Positions 26,274 through 36,435 are shown, counted from the first letter of the stretch. The stretch is 64,000 bases of DNA from Trinickia violacea (GCF_005280735.1 NZ_CP040077.1:1240001-1304000), one strand, 5' to 3'. A program made the numbers and translations. The notes: generated from the letters alone by a model not told the origin.

Positions 26274-27248
26274 ATGGCCAAGGCAATTCGAATCGACAAA
26301 ACCGGCGGCCCGGAAGTCATGAAGTGGGTCGATGTGGAAGTGGGCGAGCCGGGCGACGGCGAAGTCCGCATCAAGCAGCATGCGGTGGGCCTCAACTACA
26401 TCGATATTTATTTCCGCACCGGACTTTATCCGCTGCCGCTGCCGGCCGGGCTCGGGATGGAGGCGGCGGGCGAGGTGATCGAGGTCGGGCCCGGCGTGGA
26501 GAACCTGCGGGTAGGGGACCGCGTCGCTTACGTGGCGCGTCCGCCGGGCGCCTATGCGCAAGAGCGGGTGCTGCCCGCGGCGGTGCTCGTCAAGCTGCCC
26601 GGCTCGCTCGGCTATGACGAAGCCGCTTCGGTGATGCTGCAGGGCCTCACCGCGCAATATCTGCTGCGCCGGACCTACCGCGTGAAGGCCGGCGACACGA
26701 TTCTGATCCAGGCGGCCGCGGGCGGCGTCGGCCTGCTCGTGTGCCAATGGGCGAAGGCGCTCGGCGCGACGGTGATCGGCACGGTCGGCTCCGACGAGAA
26801 AGCCGAACTCGCGAAGGCGCACGGCTGCGATCACCCGATCGTCTACACGCGCGAGAACTTCACGAAGCGCGTGAAGGAGATCACGAACGGCGCTGGGGTG
26901 CCGGTCGTCTACGATTCGATCGGCAAGGACACGTTCCAAGGCTCGCTCGACTGCCTCGCGCCGCTCGGACTCTTCGTGAGCTTCGGCAATGCGTCGGGCC
27001 CGCTGCCGCCGATCGACTCGTCCGAGTTCGCCGGCCGCGGCTCGCTCTTTTTCACGCGGCCGACGCTCTTTACCTACATCGGCAAACGCAGCGACTACGA
27101 CGCGATGGCGGCCGAACTGTTCGAGGTGATCGGCTCGGGCAAGGTCAAGACGATGATCCAACAGCGCTACCCGCTCGCGGAAGTGGCGCAGGCCCACACC
27201 GATCTCGAAGCCCGCCGCACCACGGGCTCGACGATTCTCGTGCCCTGA
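26274..27248 (+). CDS. Quinone oxidoreductase (zinc-independent MDR family)
   Basis: A 324-residue NADPH-dependent quinone reductase of the medium-chain superfamily (zeta-crystallin/QorA type). GroES-like N-domain: VGLNYIDIYFRTGLYPLPLPAGLGMEAAGEV. Rossmann domain: IQAAAGGVGLLVCQWAKALGATVIG, then FVSFGNASGPLPPI. The zinc-ligand Cys and His of alcohol dehydrogenases are absent, which fits QOR. AGAGGAG-type ribosome site before ATG 26274. Substrate is not specified by sequence; reduction of quinones or of enones is the family's activity. Confidence 0.9.
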   Translation: MAKAIRIDKTGGPEVMKWVDVEVGEPGDGEVRIKQHAVGLNYIDIYFRTGLYPLPLPAGLGMEAAGEVIEVGPGVENLRVGDRVAYVARPPGAYAQERVLPAAVLVKLPGSLGYDEAASVMLQGLTAQYLLRRTYRVKAGDTILIQAAAGGVGLLVCQWAKALGATVIGTVGSDEKAELAKAHGCDHPIVYTRENFTKRVKEITNGAGVPVVYDSIGKDTFQGSLDCLAPLGLFVSFGNASGPLPPIDSSEFAGRGSLFFTRPTLFTYIGKRSDYDAMAAELFEVIGSGKVKTMIQQRYPLAEVAQAHTDLEARRTTGSTILVP

Positions 27249-27270
27249 CGATCCCGTCCCCTCGTCGACG

Positions 27271-27297
27271 AAGGCGGCGCATTGCGCCGCCTTTTTT
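27271..27297 (+). terminator. Intrinsic terminator after the quinone oxidoreductase gene
   Basis: AAGGCGGCGC and GCGCCGCCTT form a 10-bp stem with an ATT loop and run directly into TTTTTTCG. It insulates this gene from the kdp promoter. Confidence 0.92.
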
Positions 27298-27400
27298 CGT
27301 TTACGGCTTTTTTATATCCCCCCGTTGACCTTTGACCAGCCCTTTACGCCCGTTGGCATAACGTTCCGGTTGTCCAAAATCCGTAAATGGAGAACACGAA

Positions 27401-27514
27401 ATGGATGTGGTGTACGTCGGCGGTCTGGTGCTTTTTGCAGCGCTGACCTTTGCGTTGATTGCCGGCTGCGACAAGCTGTTCCAGTCGCGGCGCGGCCAAG
27501 GGGAACGGTCATGA
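27401..27514 (+). CDS. Small membrane ORF preceding kdpF (37 aa)
   Basis: ATG at 27401 runs 37 codons to TGA 27512-27514. One hydrophobic helix (about residues 5-23, VVYVGGLVLFAALTFALIAG) is followed by CDKLFQSRRGQGERS, a basic cytoplasmic tail. Its stop overlaps the kdpF start as ATGA, so translation is probably coupled. The upstream region has two TTGACC elements (27325-27330 and 27332-27337) and GCATAA/CATAAC at about 27356-27362, a plausible promoter. Similar unannotated helices ahead of kdpF exist in other bacteria as far as I recall, but the role is unknown; a KdpFABC-associated peptide is the simplest idea. Confidence 0.6.
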   Translation: MDVVYVGGLVLFAALTFALIAGCDKLFQSRRGQGERS

Positions 27515-27603
27515 CCTGGATGCTCTGGTTGGCAGGGGCAGCCACGGCGCTCCTGTTCGTCTATCTCGTCTATGCGCTCTTGTATGCGGAGGATATTGAA
27601 TGA
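27511..27603 (+). CDS. kdpF: Potassium-transporting ATPase subunit KdpF
   Basis: A 30-residue single-helix peptide that stabilises the KdpFABC complex in the membrane. Sequence features: WLAGAATALLFVYLVYALLYAEDIE, closely matching the KdpF pattern with a C-terminal LxxAE. Both junctions are ATGA overlaps: its start with the preceding 37-codon ORF and its stop with kdpA at 27600. The length is normal for this subunit (about 29-30). Confidence 0.9.
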   Translation: MTWMLWLAGAATALLFVYLVYALLYAEDIE

Positions 27604-29405
27604 ACTCGAACAATATCCTTCAATCGGCGCTGTTCATCGTCGTCCTGCTCGCCTGTGCGGTACCGGTTTCAAAGTACCTCACGCATGTCATGGACGGCAC
27701 GTCGCGCGTCGTGCGCCTGTTCAGTCCTGTCGAGCGGCTGCTGTATCGGATCGCAGGGGTCGATCCGCAAGCCGAGATGGGCTGGAAGCACTATGCGATC
27801 GTGACGATCGCGTTCAATGTGCTCGGCACCGTGTTCCTCTATGTGCTGCTGCGCGTGCAGGCATTCCTGCCGGGCAACCCGCAGGCGTTCACCGCGATGA
27901 CGGTCGACGGCGCTTTCAATACGGCGGTCAGCTTCGTGACCAACACGAACTGGCAGGACTACACGCCTGAGCAGGCGGTCAGCTATCTCGCGCAGATGCT
28001 CGGCTTCACCGTGCAGAACTTCTTGTCGGCGGCGACCGGCATCGTCGTCGTGATCGCGCTGATCCGCGGCTTTGCGCGCCACACGACGAAGACGATCGGC
28101 AACTTCTGGGTCGATATCACGCGCGTCACGATGTACGTGCTGATCCCGATGGCCGCGATCGTCGCCGCGCTCCTGATGAGCCAGGGCGTGATCCAGAACT
28201 TCAAGGCATATGAAGACGTGCCGGTTCTGCAGCAGACCACCTACAGCGCGCCGAAGACCGACGCGCAAGGCAACCCGGTCAAGGATGCGAAGGGCAACCC
28301 GGTGATGGTCGACACGAAGGTCGAGAAGCAGACCATCGCGATGGGTCCGGTGGCGTCGCAGGAAGCGATCAAGATGCTCGGCACCAACGGTGGCGGCTTC
28401 TTCAACGCGAACTCGGCGCACCCGTATGAAAACCCGACGCCGTTCTCGAACTTCCTGCAGATCTTCGCGATTCTGATCATCCCGGCCGCGCTGGCGCTCG
28501 TGTTCGGCAACATGGTGCTCGACCGCAAGCAGGGTGTCGCGGTACTGGCGGTGATGACGATCGCGTTCGCGGTTTGCGTGGTCGGTGAAATCAGCGCCGA
28601 GCAGGCGGGCAACCCGGTCTTCACGTCGCTGAACGTCGACCAGTCGGCCAGCGCGCTGCAAGCGGGCGGCAACATGGAAGGCAAGGAGACGCGCTTCGGC
28701 ATCGCGCAGTCGGGCATCTTCACGGTCGCGACGACGGCAGCGTCGTGCGGCGCGGTGGACAACACGCACGATTCGCTCACGCCGCTCGGCGGCCTGATTC
28801 CGATGCTCCTGATCCAACTCGGCGAAGTGATCTTCGGCGGTGTCGGCTCCGGGATGTACGGCATGCTCGTGTTCGCGCTGCTCGCCGTGTTCGTCGCGGG
28901 CCTGATGATCGGCCGCACGCCCGAATACGTCGGCAAGAAGATCGAGTCGTACGAGATGAAGATGGTGTCGATCGTGATTCTGCTCACGCCGCTGCTCGTG
29001 CTCGTGCTCACCTCGATCGCGGTGCTCACCGATGCCGGCAAGGCCGGTATCGCGAACCCCGGTCCGCATGGATTCTCCGAAATCCTCTACGCGTTCAGCT
29101 CGGCGGCGAACAACAACGGCAGCGCGTTCGCGGGCCTGTCCGTCAACACGCCGTTCTACAACTGGCTGACGGGTATCGCGATGTGGTTCGGCCGCTTCGG
29201 CACGATCGTGCCGGTGCTGGCGATCGCGGGCTCGCTCGCTTCGAAGAAGAAGATCGCCGTGACGAGCGGCACGATGCCCACGCACGGACCGCTCTTCGTG
29301 GTGCTGCTCTTCGGCACGGTTCTGCTCGTCGGCGCGCTGACTTATGTGCCTGCGCTGGCGCTCGGCCCGGGTGTCGAACATCTGATGATGATTTCGGGTC
29401 ACTGA
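27600..29405 (+). CDS. kdpA: Potassium-transporting ATPase potassium-binding subunit
   Basis: A 601-residue channel-like subunit that selects and carries K+ in KdpFABC. About ten transmembrane helices and four pore loops of the SKT superfamily are seen, for example NTAVSFVTNTNWQDY, EAIKMLGTNGGGFFNANSAHPYENPTPFSN, TTAASCGAVDNTHDSLTPLGG and FSSAANNNGSAFAGLSVNTPFYN. A short insertion (about residues 216-245, DAQGNPVKDAKGNPVM) has a near-duplicated GNPVKDAKGNPVM pattern in a periplasmic loop. It overlaps kdpF by 4 bases and is 34 bp upstream of kdpB. Confidence 0.97.
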   Translation: MNSNNILQSALFIVVLLACAVPVSKYLTHVMDGTSRVVRLFSPVERLLYRIAGVDPQAEMGWKHYAIVTIAFNVLGTVFLYVLLRVQAFLPGNPQAFTAMTVDGAFNTAVSFVTNTNWQDYTPEQAVSYLAQMLGFTVQNFLSAATGIVVVIALIRGFARHTTKTIGNFWVDITRVTMYVLIPMAAIVAALLMSQGVIQNFKAYEDVPVLQQTTYSAPKTDAQGNPVKDAKGNPVMVDTKVEKQTIAMGPVASQEAIKMLGTNGGGFFNANSAHPYENPTPFSNFLQIFAILIIPAALALVFGNMVLDRKQGVAVLAVMTIAFAVCVVGEISAEQAGNPVFTSLNVDQSASALQAGGNMEGKETRFGIAQSGIFTVATTAASCGAVDNTHDSLTPLGGLIPMLLIQLGEVIFGGVGSGMYGMLVFALLAVFVAGLMIGRTPEYVGKKIESYEMKMVSIVILLTPLLVLVLTSIAVLTDAGKAGIANPGPHGFSEILYAFSSAANNNGSAFAGLSVNTPFYNWLTGIAMWFGRFGTIVPVLAIAGSLASKKKIAVTSGTMPTHGPLFVVLLFGTVLLVGALTYVPALALGPGVEHLMMISGH

Positions 29406-29439
29406 TCCCAAATCAACAAGAAGAGTATTTGAGGATTCC

Positions 29440-31524
<2,085 letters not shown>

Positions 31525-31551
31525 TCGGCGACGATTTAAGGAAAGCAAATC

Positions 31552-32130
31552 ATGAAGACATTGTTCCGTCCGATGATCGTGATCTTCGCGGTGCTCGCCG
31601 CGATCACCGGACTCATTTATCCCGCCGTGATGACCGCGTTCGGGCAGGCTGTGTTCTCGAGCCAAGCGAACGGCAGCATGCTAGAGAAAGACGGCAAGGT
31701 TGTCGGCTCATCGCTGATGGGCCAGCAGTTCGATGCGCCGCAGTACTTCTGGGGCCGTCTGTCCGCTACGACGCCGATGCCGTACAACCCGCTGAACTCG
31801 GGCGGCTCGAACACGGGCCCGACCAACCCGGCGCTCGCCGACGAGGTCAAAGGCCGCATCGCCGCGCTGAAGGCGGCGGGCACCGACGTCAGCAAGCCGG
31901 TGCCGGTCGACCTCGTGACGTCGTCGGGCAGCGGTCTCGATCCCGAGATCAGCCCGGCCGCGGCGCAGTACCAGATCGCACGCGTTGCCGCGGCGCGCAA
32001 GATGCCGGAGGCCGACGTCGCCGCGCTCGTCGACAAATACACGCAGGGCCGTCAGTTCGGTGTGCTCGGCGAGCCGCGTGTGAACGTGCTCGAACTGAAT
32101 CTGGCGCTCGACCAGGCTCATCAAGGCTGA
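31552..32130 (+). CDS. kdpC: Potassium-transporting ATPase subunit KdpC
   Basis: A 192-residue periplasmic accessory subunit with one N-terminal membrane anchor (about residues 8-28, MIVIFAVLAAITGLIYPAVM). Conserved blocks follow: GSSLMGQQFDAPQYFWGRLSAT, YNPLNSGGSNTGPTNPAL, LVTSSGSGLDPEISPAAAQYQIARVA and the C-terminal FGVLGEPRVNVLELNLAL. It completes the pump; a strong hairpin follows before kdpD. Confidence 0.97.
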   Translation: MKTLFRPMIVIFAVLAAITGLIYPAVMTAFGQAVFSSQANGSMLEKDGKVVGSSLMGQQFDAPQYFWGRLSATTPMPYNPLNSGGSNTGPTNPALADEVKGRIAALKAAGTDVSKPVPVDLVTSSGSGLDPEISPAAAQYQIARVAAARKMPEADVAALVDKYTQGRQFGVLGEPRVNVLELNLALDQAHQG

Positions 32131-32158
32131 CATCGTTCGCGAGCTAAGTTTGCGAACT

Positions 32159-32193
32159 AAGGCGGCGCCGCTTGTTTCGCGGCGTCGCCTTTT
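32159..32193 (+). terminator. Terminator or attenuator between kdpC and kdpD
   Basis: AAGGCGGCGCCGC (32159-32171) and GCGGCGTCGCCTT (32179-32191) form a 13-bp stem with one G-T pair, then TTTTG. It lies in the 129-bp kdpC-kdpD gap and probably lowers sensor/regulator expression relative to the pump. Confidence 0.8.
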
Positions 32194-32259
32194 GCCATTG
32201 GTCAGCATTCAGAACACAATGACCGCATTGACACCGCTGTAGCCCATGCTGCAAACCGA

Positions 32260-35172
32260 ATGAACCGACCCAATCCCGATGAGCTGCTCGACAAGCTGCA
32301 GCGCGATGAAGAAAAGCGTCAGCGCGGCAAGCTGAAGATTTTCTTCGGCGCGTCTGCCGGCGTCGGCAAGACCTACGCGATGCTGCAGGCCGCGCGCCGG
32401 CACAAGGACGAGGGCATCGACGTCGTCGTCGGCATCGTCGAGACGCACAAGCGCCAGGAGACGGAGGCGCTCGTGCAAGGGCTCGACGTCCTGCCGCTGC
32501 AGCAGATCGAATACCGCGGGCGCACGCTCGGCGAGTTCGATCTCGACGCGGCGCTCGCGAGAAAGCCGCAGCTCATTCTCGTCGACGAACTCGCGCACTC
32601 GAACGTGCAGGGCGCGCGGCACTTGAAGCGCTGGCAGGACGTGCACGAGCTGCTCGACGCGGGCATCGACGTCTATACGACGGTCAATGTCCAGCACCTC
32701 GAAAGCCTCAACGACGTGGTCGGGCAGATCACCGGCATCCGCGTCTGGGAGACCGTGCCCGACCGCGTGTTCGACATGGCCGACGAAGTGACGCTCGTCG
32801 ACTTGCCGGCCGAAGAGCTGCTCGACCGGATGCGCGACGGCAAGGTCTACATGGCGCAGCAGGCCGAGCGCGCCGTGCGCAACTTTTTCCGCAAGGGCAA
32901 CCTGATCGCGCTGCGCGAACTCGCGCTGCGGCGCACCGCCGACCGCGTCGACGCGCAGATGCGCGAGTACCGCGCCGACCGCTCGATCCAGCGGATCTGG
33001 CAGGCGCGCGAGCGCTTGCTCGCGTGCGTCGGTCCCGGCGAAGAAGCGCCCGCGCTCGTGCGCGCGGCCGCGCGTCTCGCCGCGAGCCTCAAGGCGGACT
33101 GGATCGCCGTCTATGTCGAAACCCCGAAGCTGCAGAAGCTGCCGGACAAGATTCGCGAGCGCACGCTGAATGCATTGAAGCTCGCCGCCGAACTCGGCGC
33201 CGAGACCGCGACGCTCGCGAACAACGATGCCGTCGCCGCGCTCGTCGGCTATGCGCGCGTGCGCAATGTGTCGAAGCTCGTCGCGGGCGGCTCGTCGCGC
33301 GTCGGCTTCAACCGCTGGGTGAAGCGTCCGATGGGCGAGAAGATCGCCGAGCACGCGGGCGACCTCGACGTCACGCTGATCCGCGCGTTCACCGAGCGCG
33401 AGACGCGAGAGCCGAGCGGCGGCGCAATCGATGCGGCCACGCGCGCCTGGCGCGACGCGCTCGCGGCAGGCGGCGAGCGCCGTTCGCCACCGCGCATGTA
33501 TGGGTACGCGGCGGTGATCTGCGCGGTCATCACGGGCCTCGCGAGCCTGTTGCACGCTCATATCGACCTGACCAACCTCGCGATGCTGTACTTGCTTGGC
33601 GTCGTATTCGCGGCGGTGAAGCTGGGGCGCGGGCCGGGTGTCATGCTGTCGTTTTTGTCGGTGGCCGCATTCGATTTCTTCTTCGTGCCGCCGCGCATGT
33701 CGTTCTCGGTCTCCGACACGCAGTACCTGCTGACCTTCTTCGGCATGCTGCTGACTTCGCTCGTGATCAGCCACCTGACGTCGAGCTTCCGCCGCGAAGC
33801 GGCCGTCGCGCGGCGCCGCGAGCGGCGCACCGGCGCGATGTACGCGATGGCGCGCGAGCTGGCCGCGGCGCTCACGACCGAGCAGATCGTCGAGATCGGC
33901 AGCCGCCACGTGAGCGAAGTGTTCCGCGCGCGTGTCGCGATGCTCTTGCCCGACAGCGTCGACAAGGTGAAGCAGAAGGTCGAGGAGCCGGACGAGAAGA
34001 TCACGCTGCAAGGCCCTGAACTCGATATCGACGTCGGCCAATGGGTCTATGACCAGCAAAAGCCCGCGGGTCGCGGCACCGATACACTGCCTGCCGCGCA
34101 GGCGCTGTATCTGCCGCTGAAGGCGCCGATGCGCACGCGCGGCGTGCTCGCCGTCGTGATGCAGGACATGGGCGAGCTCGAAGTGCCCGAGCAGCATCGC
34201 ATGCTCGATGCGTTCGTGGGGCAGATCGCGCTGGCGCTCGAACGCGTCCATTACGTCGAGATCGCGCGCGACGCGCTCGTGAACATGGAATCGGAGCGGC
34301 TGCGCAACTCGCTCCTGTCGGCGATATCGCACGATCTGCGCACGCCGCTCACGTCGATCGTCGGCTTCTCGTCGATGCTCGCGCAGAACCGCGACGCGCG
34401 GGCCGCGCCGCGCCCGGGCGACGATCTCGTCGAAGCGATTCACGAAGAAGCGCTGCGCATGACGGGCATCGTCACGAACCTGCTCGATATGGCGCGCCTG
34501 CAGTCGAGCCCCTTGCAGTTGAACCGGCAATGGTCGCTGCTCGAAGAGACGGTCGGTGCGGCGCTCGCCGCGTGCAAGCGCGTGCTCGCTCAGCACCCGG
34601 CGCAAGTGAAGCTGCCGGCCGACTTGCCGCTCCTGCAGCTCGACGTCGTGCTGATGGAGCGGCTCTTCTCGAACCTGTTCGAGAACGCCGCGAAGTACAC
34701 GCCGGCCGGCACGCCGCTTCTGATCGGCGCCGAGCGCATCGAGGAGGACGGCAAGCCCTACGTGCGCGTCACGATCGACGACACCGGCCCCGGCCTGCCC
34801 CCCGGCATGGAAGCGCGCGTGTTCGAGAAGTTCACGCGCGGAGAGAAGGAATCGGCGAAGCCCGGCATCGGGCTCGGGCTCGCGATCTGCCGGGCGATCG
34901 TCGATGCGCACGGTGGCACGATCGGCGCGTTCAACCGCGTCGCGGGCGACGGCAGCATCGCCGGCGCGCGCTTTTGGTTTACGCTGCCGGTCGAGACGCC
35001 GCCGCCCGAGCCGGATGCCTCCGAAGCCGCGGAAGCGGCTGATGCCGCCGACGCCGCCGACGCCGCGCTGCCCGCAGATGCCGATGCCGCTGCCGATGCC
35101 GCTGCCGATGCGCACGCCGCCGCGGCCGGCATCGTCAACCCGCCCGACCACAACCCGAACCGCCAGTCATGA
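32260..35172 (+). CDS. kdpD: Sensor histidine kinase KdpD
   Basis: A 970-residue K+/turgor sensor that phosphorylates KdpE. In order: KdpD domain with Walker A GASAGVGKT (about residues 30-38); a Usp-like domain (about 245-370); four close transmembrane helices (about 415-505); GAF-like region; HisKA with the phospho-acceptor His691 in SHDLRTPLTSI; HATPase with NLFENAAKYTP and GIGLGLAICRAIVDAHGG. The last 50 or so residues are an unusual Asp/Ala-rich tail made of ADAADAADAA-type repeats, not part of the E. coli protein (894 aa). The stop overlaps kdpE by 4 bp (ATGA). Confidence 0.97.
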   Translation: MNRPNPDELLDKLQRDEEKRQRGKLKIFFGASAGVGKTYAMLQAARRHKDEGIDVVVGIVETHKRQETEALVQGLDVLPLQQIEYRGRTLGEFDLDAALARKPQLILVDELAHSNVQGARHLKRWQDVHELLDAGIDVYTTVNVQHLESLNDVVGQITGIRVWETVPDRVFDMADEVTLVDLPAEELLDRMRDGKVYMAQQAERAVRNFFRKGNLIALRELALRRTADRVDAQMREYRADRSIQRIWQARERLLACVGPGEEAPALVRAAARLAASLKADWIAVYVETPKLQKLPDKIRERTLNALKLAAELGAETATLANNDAVAALVGYARVRNVSKLVAGGSSRVGFNRWVKRPMGEKIAEHAGDLDVTLIRAFTERETREPSGGAIDAATRAWRDALAAGGERRSPPRMYGYAAVICAVITGLASLLHAHIDLTNLAMLYLLGVVFAAVKLGRGPGVMLSFLSVAAFDFFFVPPRMSFSVSDTQYLLTFFGMLLTSLVISHLTSSFRREAAVARRRERRTGAMYAMARELAAALTTEQIVEIGSRHVSEVFRARVAMLLPDSVDKVKQKVEEPDEKITLQGPELDIDVGQWVYDQQKPAGRGTDTLPAAQALYLPLKAPMRTRGVLAVVMQDMGELEVPEQHRMLDAFVGQIALALERVHYVEIARDALVNMESERLRNSLLSAISHDLRTPLTSIVGFSSMLAQNRDARAAPRPGDDLVEAIHEEALRMTGIVTNLLDMARLQSSPLQLNRQWSLLEETVGAALAACKRVLAQHPAQVKLPADLPLLQLDVVLMERLFSNLFENAAKYTPAGTPLLIGAERIEEDGKPYVRVTIDDTGPGLPPGMEARVFEKFTRGEKESAKPGIGLGLAICRAIVDAHGGTIGAFNRVAGDGSIAGARFWFTLPVETPPPEPDASEAAEAADAADAADAALPADADAAADAAADAHAAAAGIVNPPDHNPNRQS
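35038..35120 (+). repeat. 12-bp-type Ala/Asp codon repeat in kdpD 3' end
   Basis: Imperfect repetition of GCCGATGCCGCT and GCCGACGCC units encodes the Ala/Asp-rich tail of KdpD. The near-identical 12-bp units around 35085-35115 look like slippage-prone DNA. Confidence 0.7.
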
Positions 35173-35867
35173 GTGAGCCGACCGTCACCGTAGTCTTGAT
35201 CGAAGACGAAAAGCAGATTCGCCGCTTCGTGCGTGCGTCGCTCGAAGCCGAGGGGATCGCCGTCCACGACGCCGAGACCGGCAAGCAGGGGCTCGTCGAA
35301 GCGGCGACGCGCAAGCCCGATCTCGTGATCGTCGACCTGGGCCTGCCCGATACCGACGGGCTCGACGTGATCCGCGAGCTGCGCGGCTGGTCCGAAATGC
35401 CGGTGATCGTGCTGTCGGCGCGCACGCAGGAGACCGAGAAGGTCGCCGCGCTCGACGCCGGTGCCGACGATTATCTGACCAAGCCGTTCGGCGTCTCCGA
35501 GCTGCTCGCGCGGATTCGAGCGCACCTGAGGCGGCGCAACCAGGGCGGCGCGAGCGAGTCGCCGCAGGTGAAATTCGGCAGCGTGACGGTCGATCTCGCG
35601 CTGCGCCAGGTCTGGCGCGACGGCGAGGTGGTCCACCTGACGCCGATCGAATATCGCCTCCTCGCGACGCTCGTGCGCCACGCCGGGCGCGTGCTCACGC
35701 ACCGGCAGCTGTTGCGCGACGTGTGGGGGCCGTCGCACGTCGAGAGCAATCACTATCTGCGCATCTACATGGCGCATCTGCGGCAGAAGCTCGAGAGCGA
35801 TCCCGCGCAGCCGGAACACATCGTGACCGAAACAGGGGTCGGCTACCGGCTGGTCGGCGCGGCCTGA
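35169..35867 (+). CDS. kdpE: Response regulator KdpE
   Basis: A 232-residue OmpR-type regulator that activates the kdpFABC promoter. The receiver domain has IEDE near residues 11-14, the phosphorylated Asp56 in VIVDLGLPDTDG and the conserved Lys in DDYLTKPFG. The winged-helix domain (about 135-230) includes LTPIEYRLLATLVRHAGRVLTHRQLLRDVWG. It overlaps the kdpD stop by 4 bases. The sugE leader begins about 20 bp after its stop. Confidence 0.97.
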   Translation: MSEPTVTVVLIEDEKQIRRFVRASLEAEGIAVHDAETGKQGLVEAATRKPDLVIVDLGLPDTDGLDVIRELRGWSEMPVIVLSARTQETEKVAALDAGADDYLTKPFGVSELLARIRAHLRRRNQGGASESPQVKFGSVTVDLALRQVWRDGEVVHLTPIEYRLLATLVRHAGRVLTHRQLLRDVWGPSHVESNHYLRIYMAHLRQKLESDPAQPEHIVTETGVGYRLVGAA

Positions 35868-35887
35868 GGGCGGCCGGTATCAGTCGG

Positions 35888-35893
35888 TATACT
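35888..35893 (+). promoter_or_regulatory. Probable -10 box for sugE
   Basis: TATACT, one mismatch from consensus. The predicted transcription start (about 35900) falls at the foot of the first riboswitch hairpin. No clear -35 is seen at 17 bp. Confidence 0.45.
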
Positions 35894-35897
35894 TGCC

Positions 35898-35983
35898 GCG
35901 CGCGGGGACGACCTCGCGCGCATGCCGAAACGCGCCGAGCTCGGCATCTTTTTTATCGGGGACGACCCCATTCAACGATGGGG
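35898..35983 (+). promoter_or_regulatory. Guanidine-II (mini-ykkC) riboswitch
   Basis: Two hairpins, each capped by an ACGA tetraloop, the hallmark of guanidine-II. Hairpin 1: stem 35898-35907 with 35912-35921 (10 bp, one G-T), loop ACGA 35908-35911. Hairpin 2: GGGG 35958-35961 with CCCC 35966-35969, loop ACGA 35962-35965. They precede a SugE/Gdx gene, whose family exports guanidinium, by 22 bp. An alternative stem CCCCAT (35966-35971) with ATGGGG (35978-35983) would hide the GGGG ribosome site lying 8 bases before the ATG. Forming hairpin 2 releases that site, so guanidine would switch translation on. The linker of about 36 bases contains a terminator-like hairpin. Identification is from structure and context by eye. 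Confidence 0.85.
35922..35954 (+). terminator. Terminator-like hairpin inside the sugE leader
   Basis: ATGCCGA (35922-35928) pairs with TCGGCAT (35941-35947), followed by C and six Ts (35949-35954). It lies between the two ACGA hairpins. It may end kdp read-through or act as an attenuator; the loop of 12 bases makes it moderate in strength. Confidence 0.55.
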
Positions 35984-35991
35984 TGTCCCAG

Positions 35992-36312
35992 ATGTCCTGG
36001 ATTCTTCTTTTTATTGCCGGCTTGCTCGAAGTCGCTTGGGCGACCGGTCTCAAGGCTTCCGAAGGCTTCACGCGCGTGGGCTGGTCCGCCTTCACGGTCG
36101 TGACCGCCCTGGGCAGCTTCTGGCTGCTCGCGATGGCGATGCGCGAGCTGCCGCTCGGCACGGCCTACGCGGTATGGACGGGGATCGGTGCGGTCGGCGC
36201 CTTTATATTCGGCATCGTCATGATGGGCGAGGCCGTGACGCTCGCGCGGGTGGGGAGCGCGGCGCTGATTGTCGTCGGGCTGATCGGGCTCAAGCTGTCG
36301 TCGGGACACTAA
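35992..36312 (+). CDS. sugE: SMR-family guanidinium exporter SugE/Gdx
   Basis: A 106-residue four-helix proton-coupled exporter of the small multidrug resistance family. It starts SWILLFIAGLLEVAWATGLK, with the essential membrane Glu in LLEVAWA (Glu13). The helices include GTAYAVWTGIGAVGAFIFGIVMMGE, where the GTAYAVWTGIG segment is shared by SMR proteins. The SugE/Gdx subtype is favoured by WATGLK and by the guanidine-responsive leader. ATG 35992 is chosen because it begins the first helix and has GGGG 8 bases upstream; longer reading frames would translate the riboswitch. Confidence 0.93.
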   Translation: MSWILLFIAGLLEVAWATGLKASEGFTRVGWSAFTVVTALGSFWLLAMAMRELPLGTAYAVWTGIGAVGAFIFGIVMMGEAVTLARVGSAALIVVGLIGLKLSSGH

Positions 36313-36429
36313 GCCACGGGGCCGGGGGGAAGGCGGTGCGGCCGTTTGGACCCCCGCGCGAATAGGGTGCGCAGGCGACGTATGCGACTTGTGCGCACGC
36401 GAAGCATGCGGATGCCGAAAAGGCGTGGC

Positions 36430-36435
36430 TATAAT
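36430..36435 (+). promoter_or_regulatory. Probable -10 box for the DUF4126 operon
   Basis: Perfect TATAAT, 158 bp upstream of the DUF4126 start. The -35 region at 17 bp is poor. The resulting long leader (about 36442-36592) is GC-rich, with possible stems such as ACCGGGACACCCGGT near 36541, but no recognised regulatory motif. Confidence 0.45.

Noticed and set aside
32209..35151. Very long antisense open frame (about 980 codons) opposite kdpD
   Set aside because: GC-rich genes here generate stop-free antisense frames. The protein is Arg/Ala/His-rich with no motifs, while the sense strand is a full KdpD.
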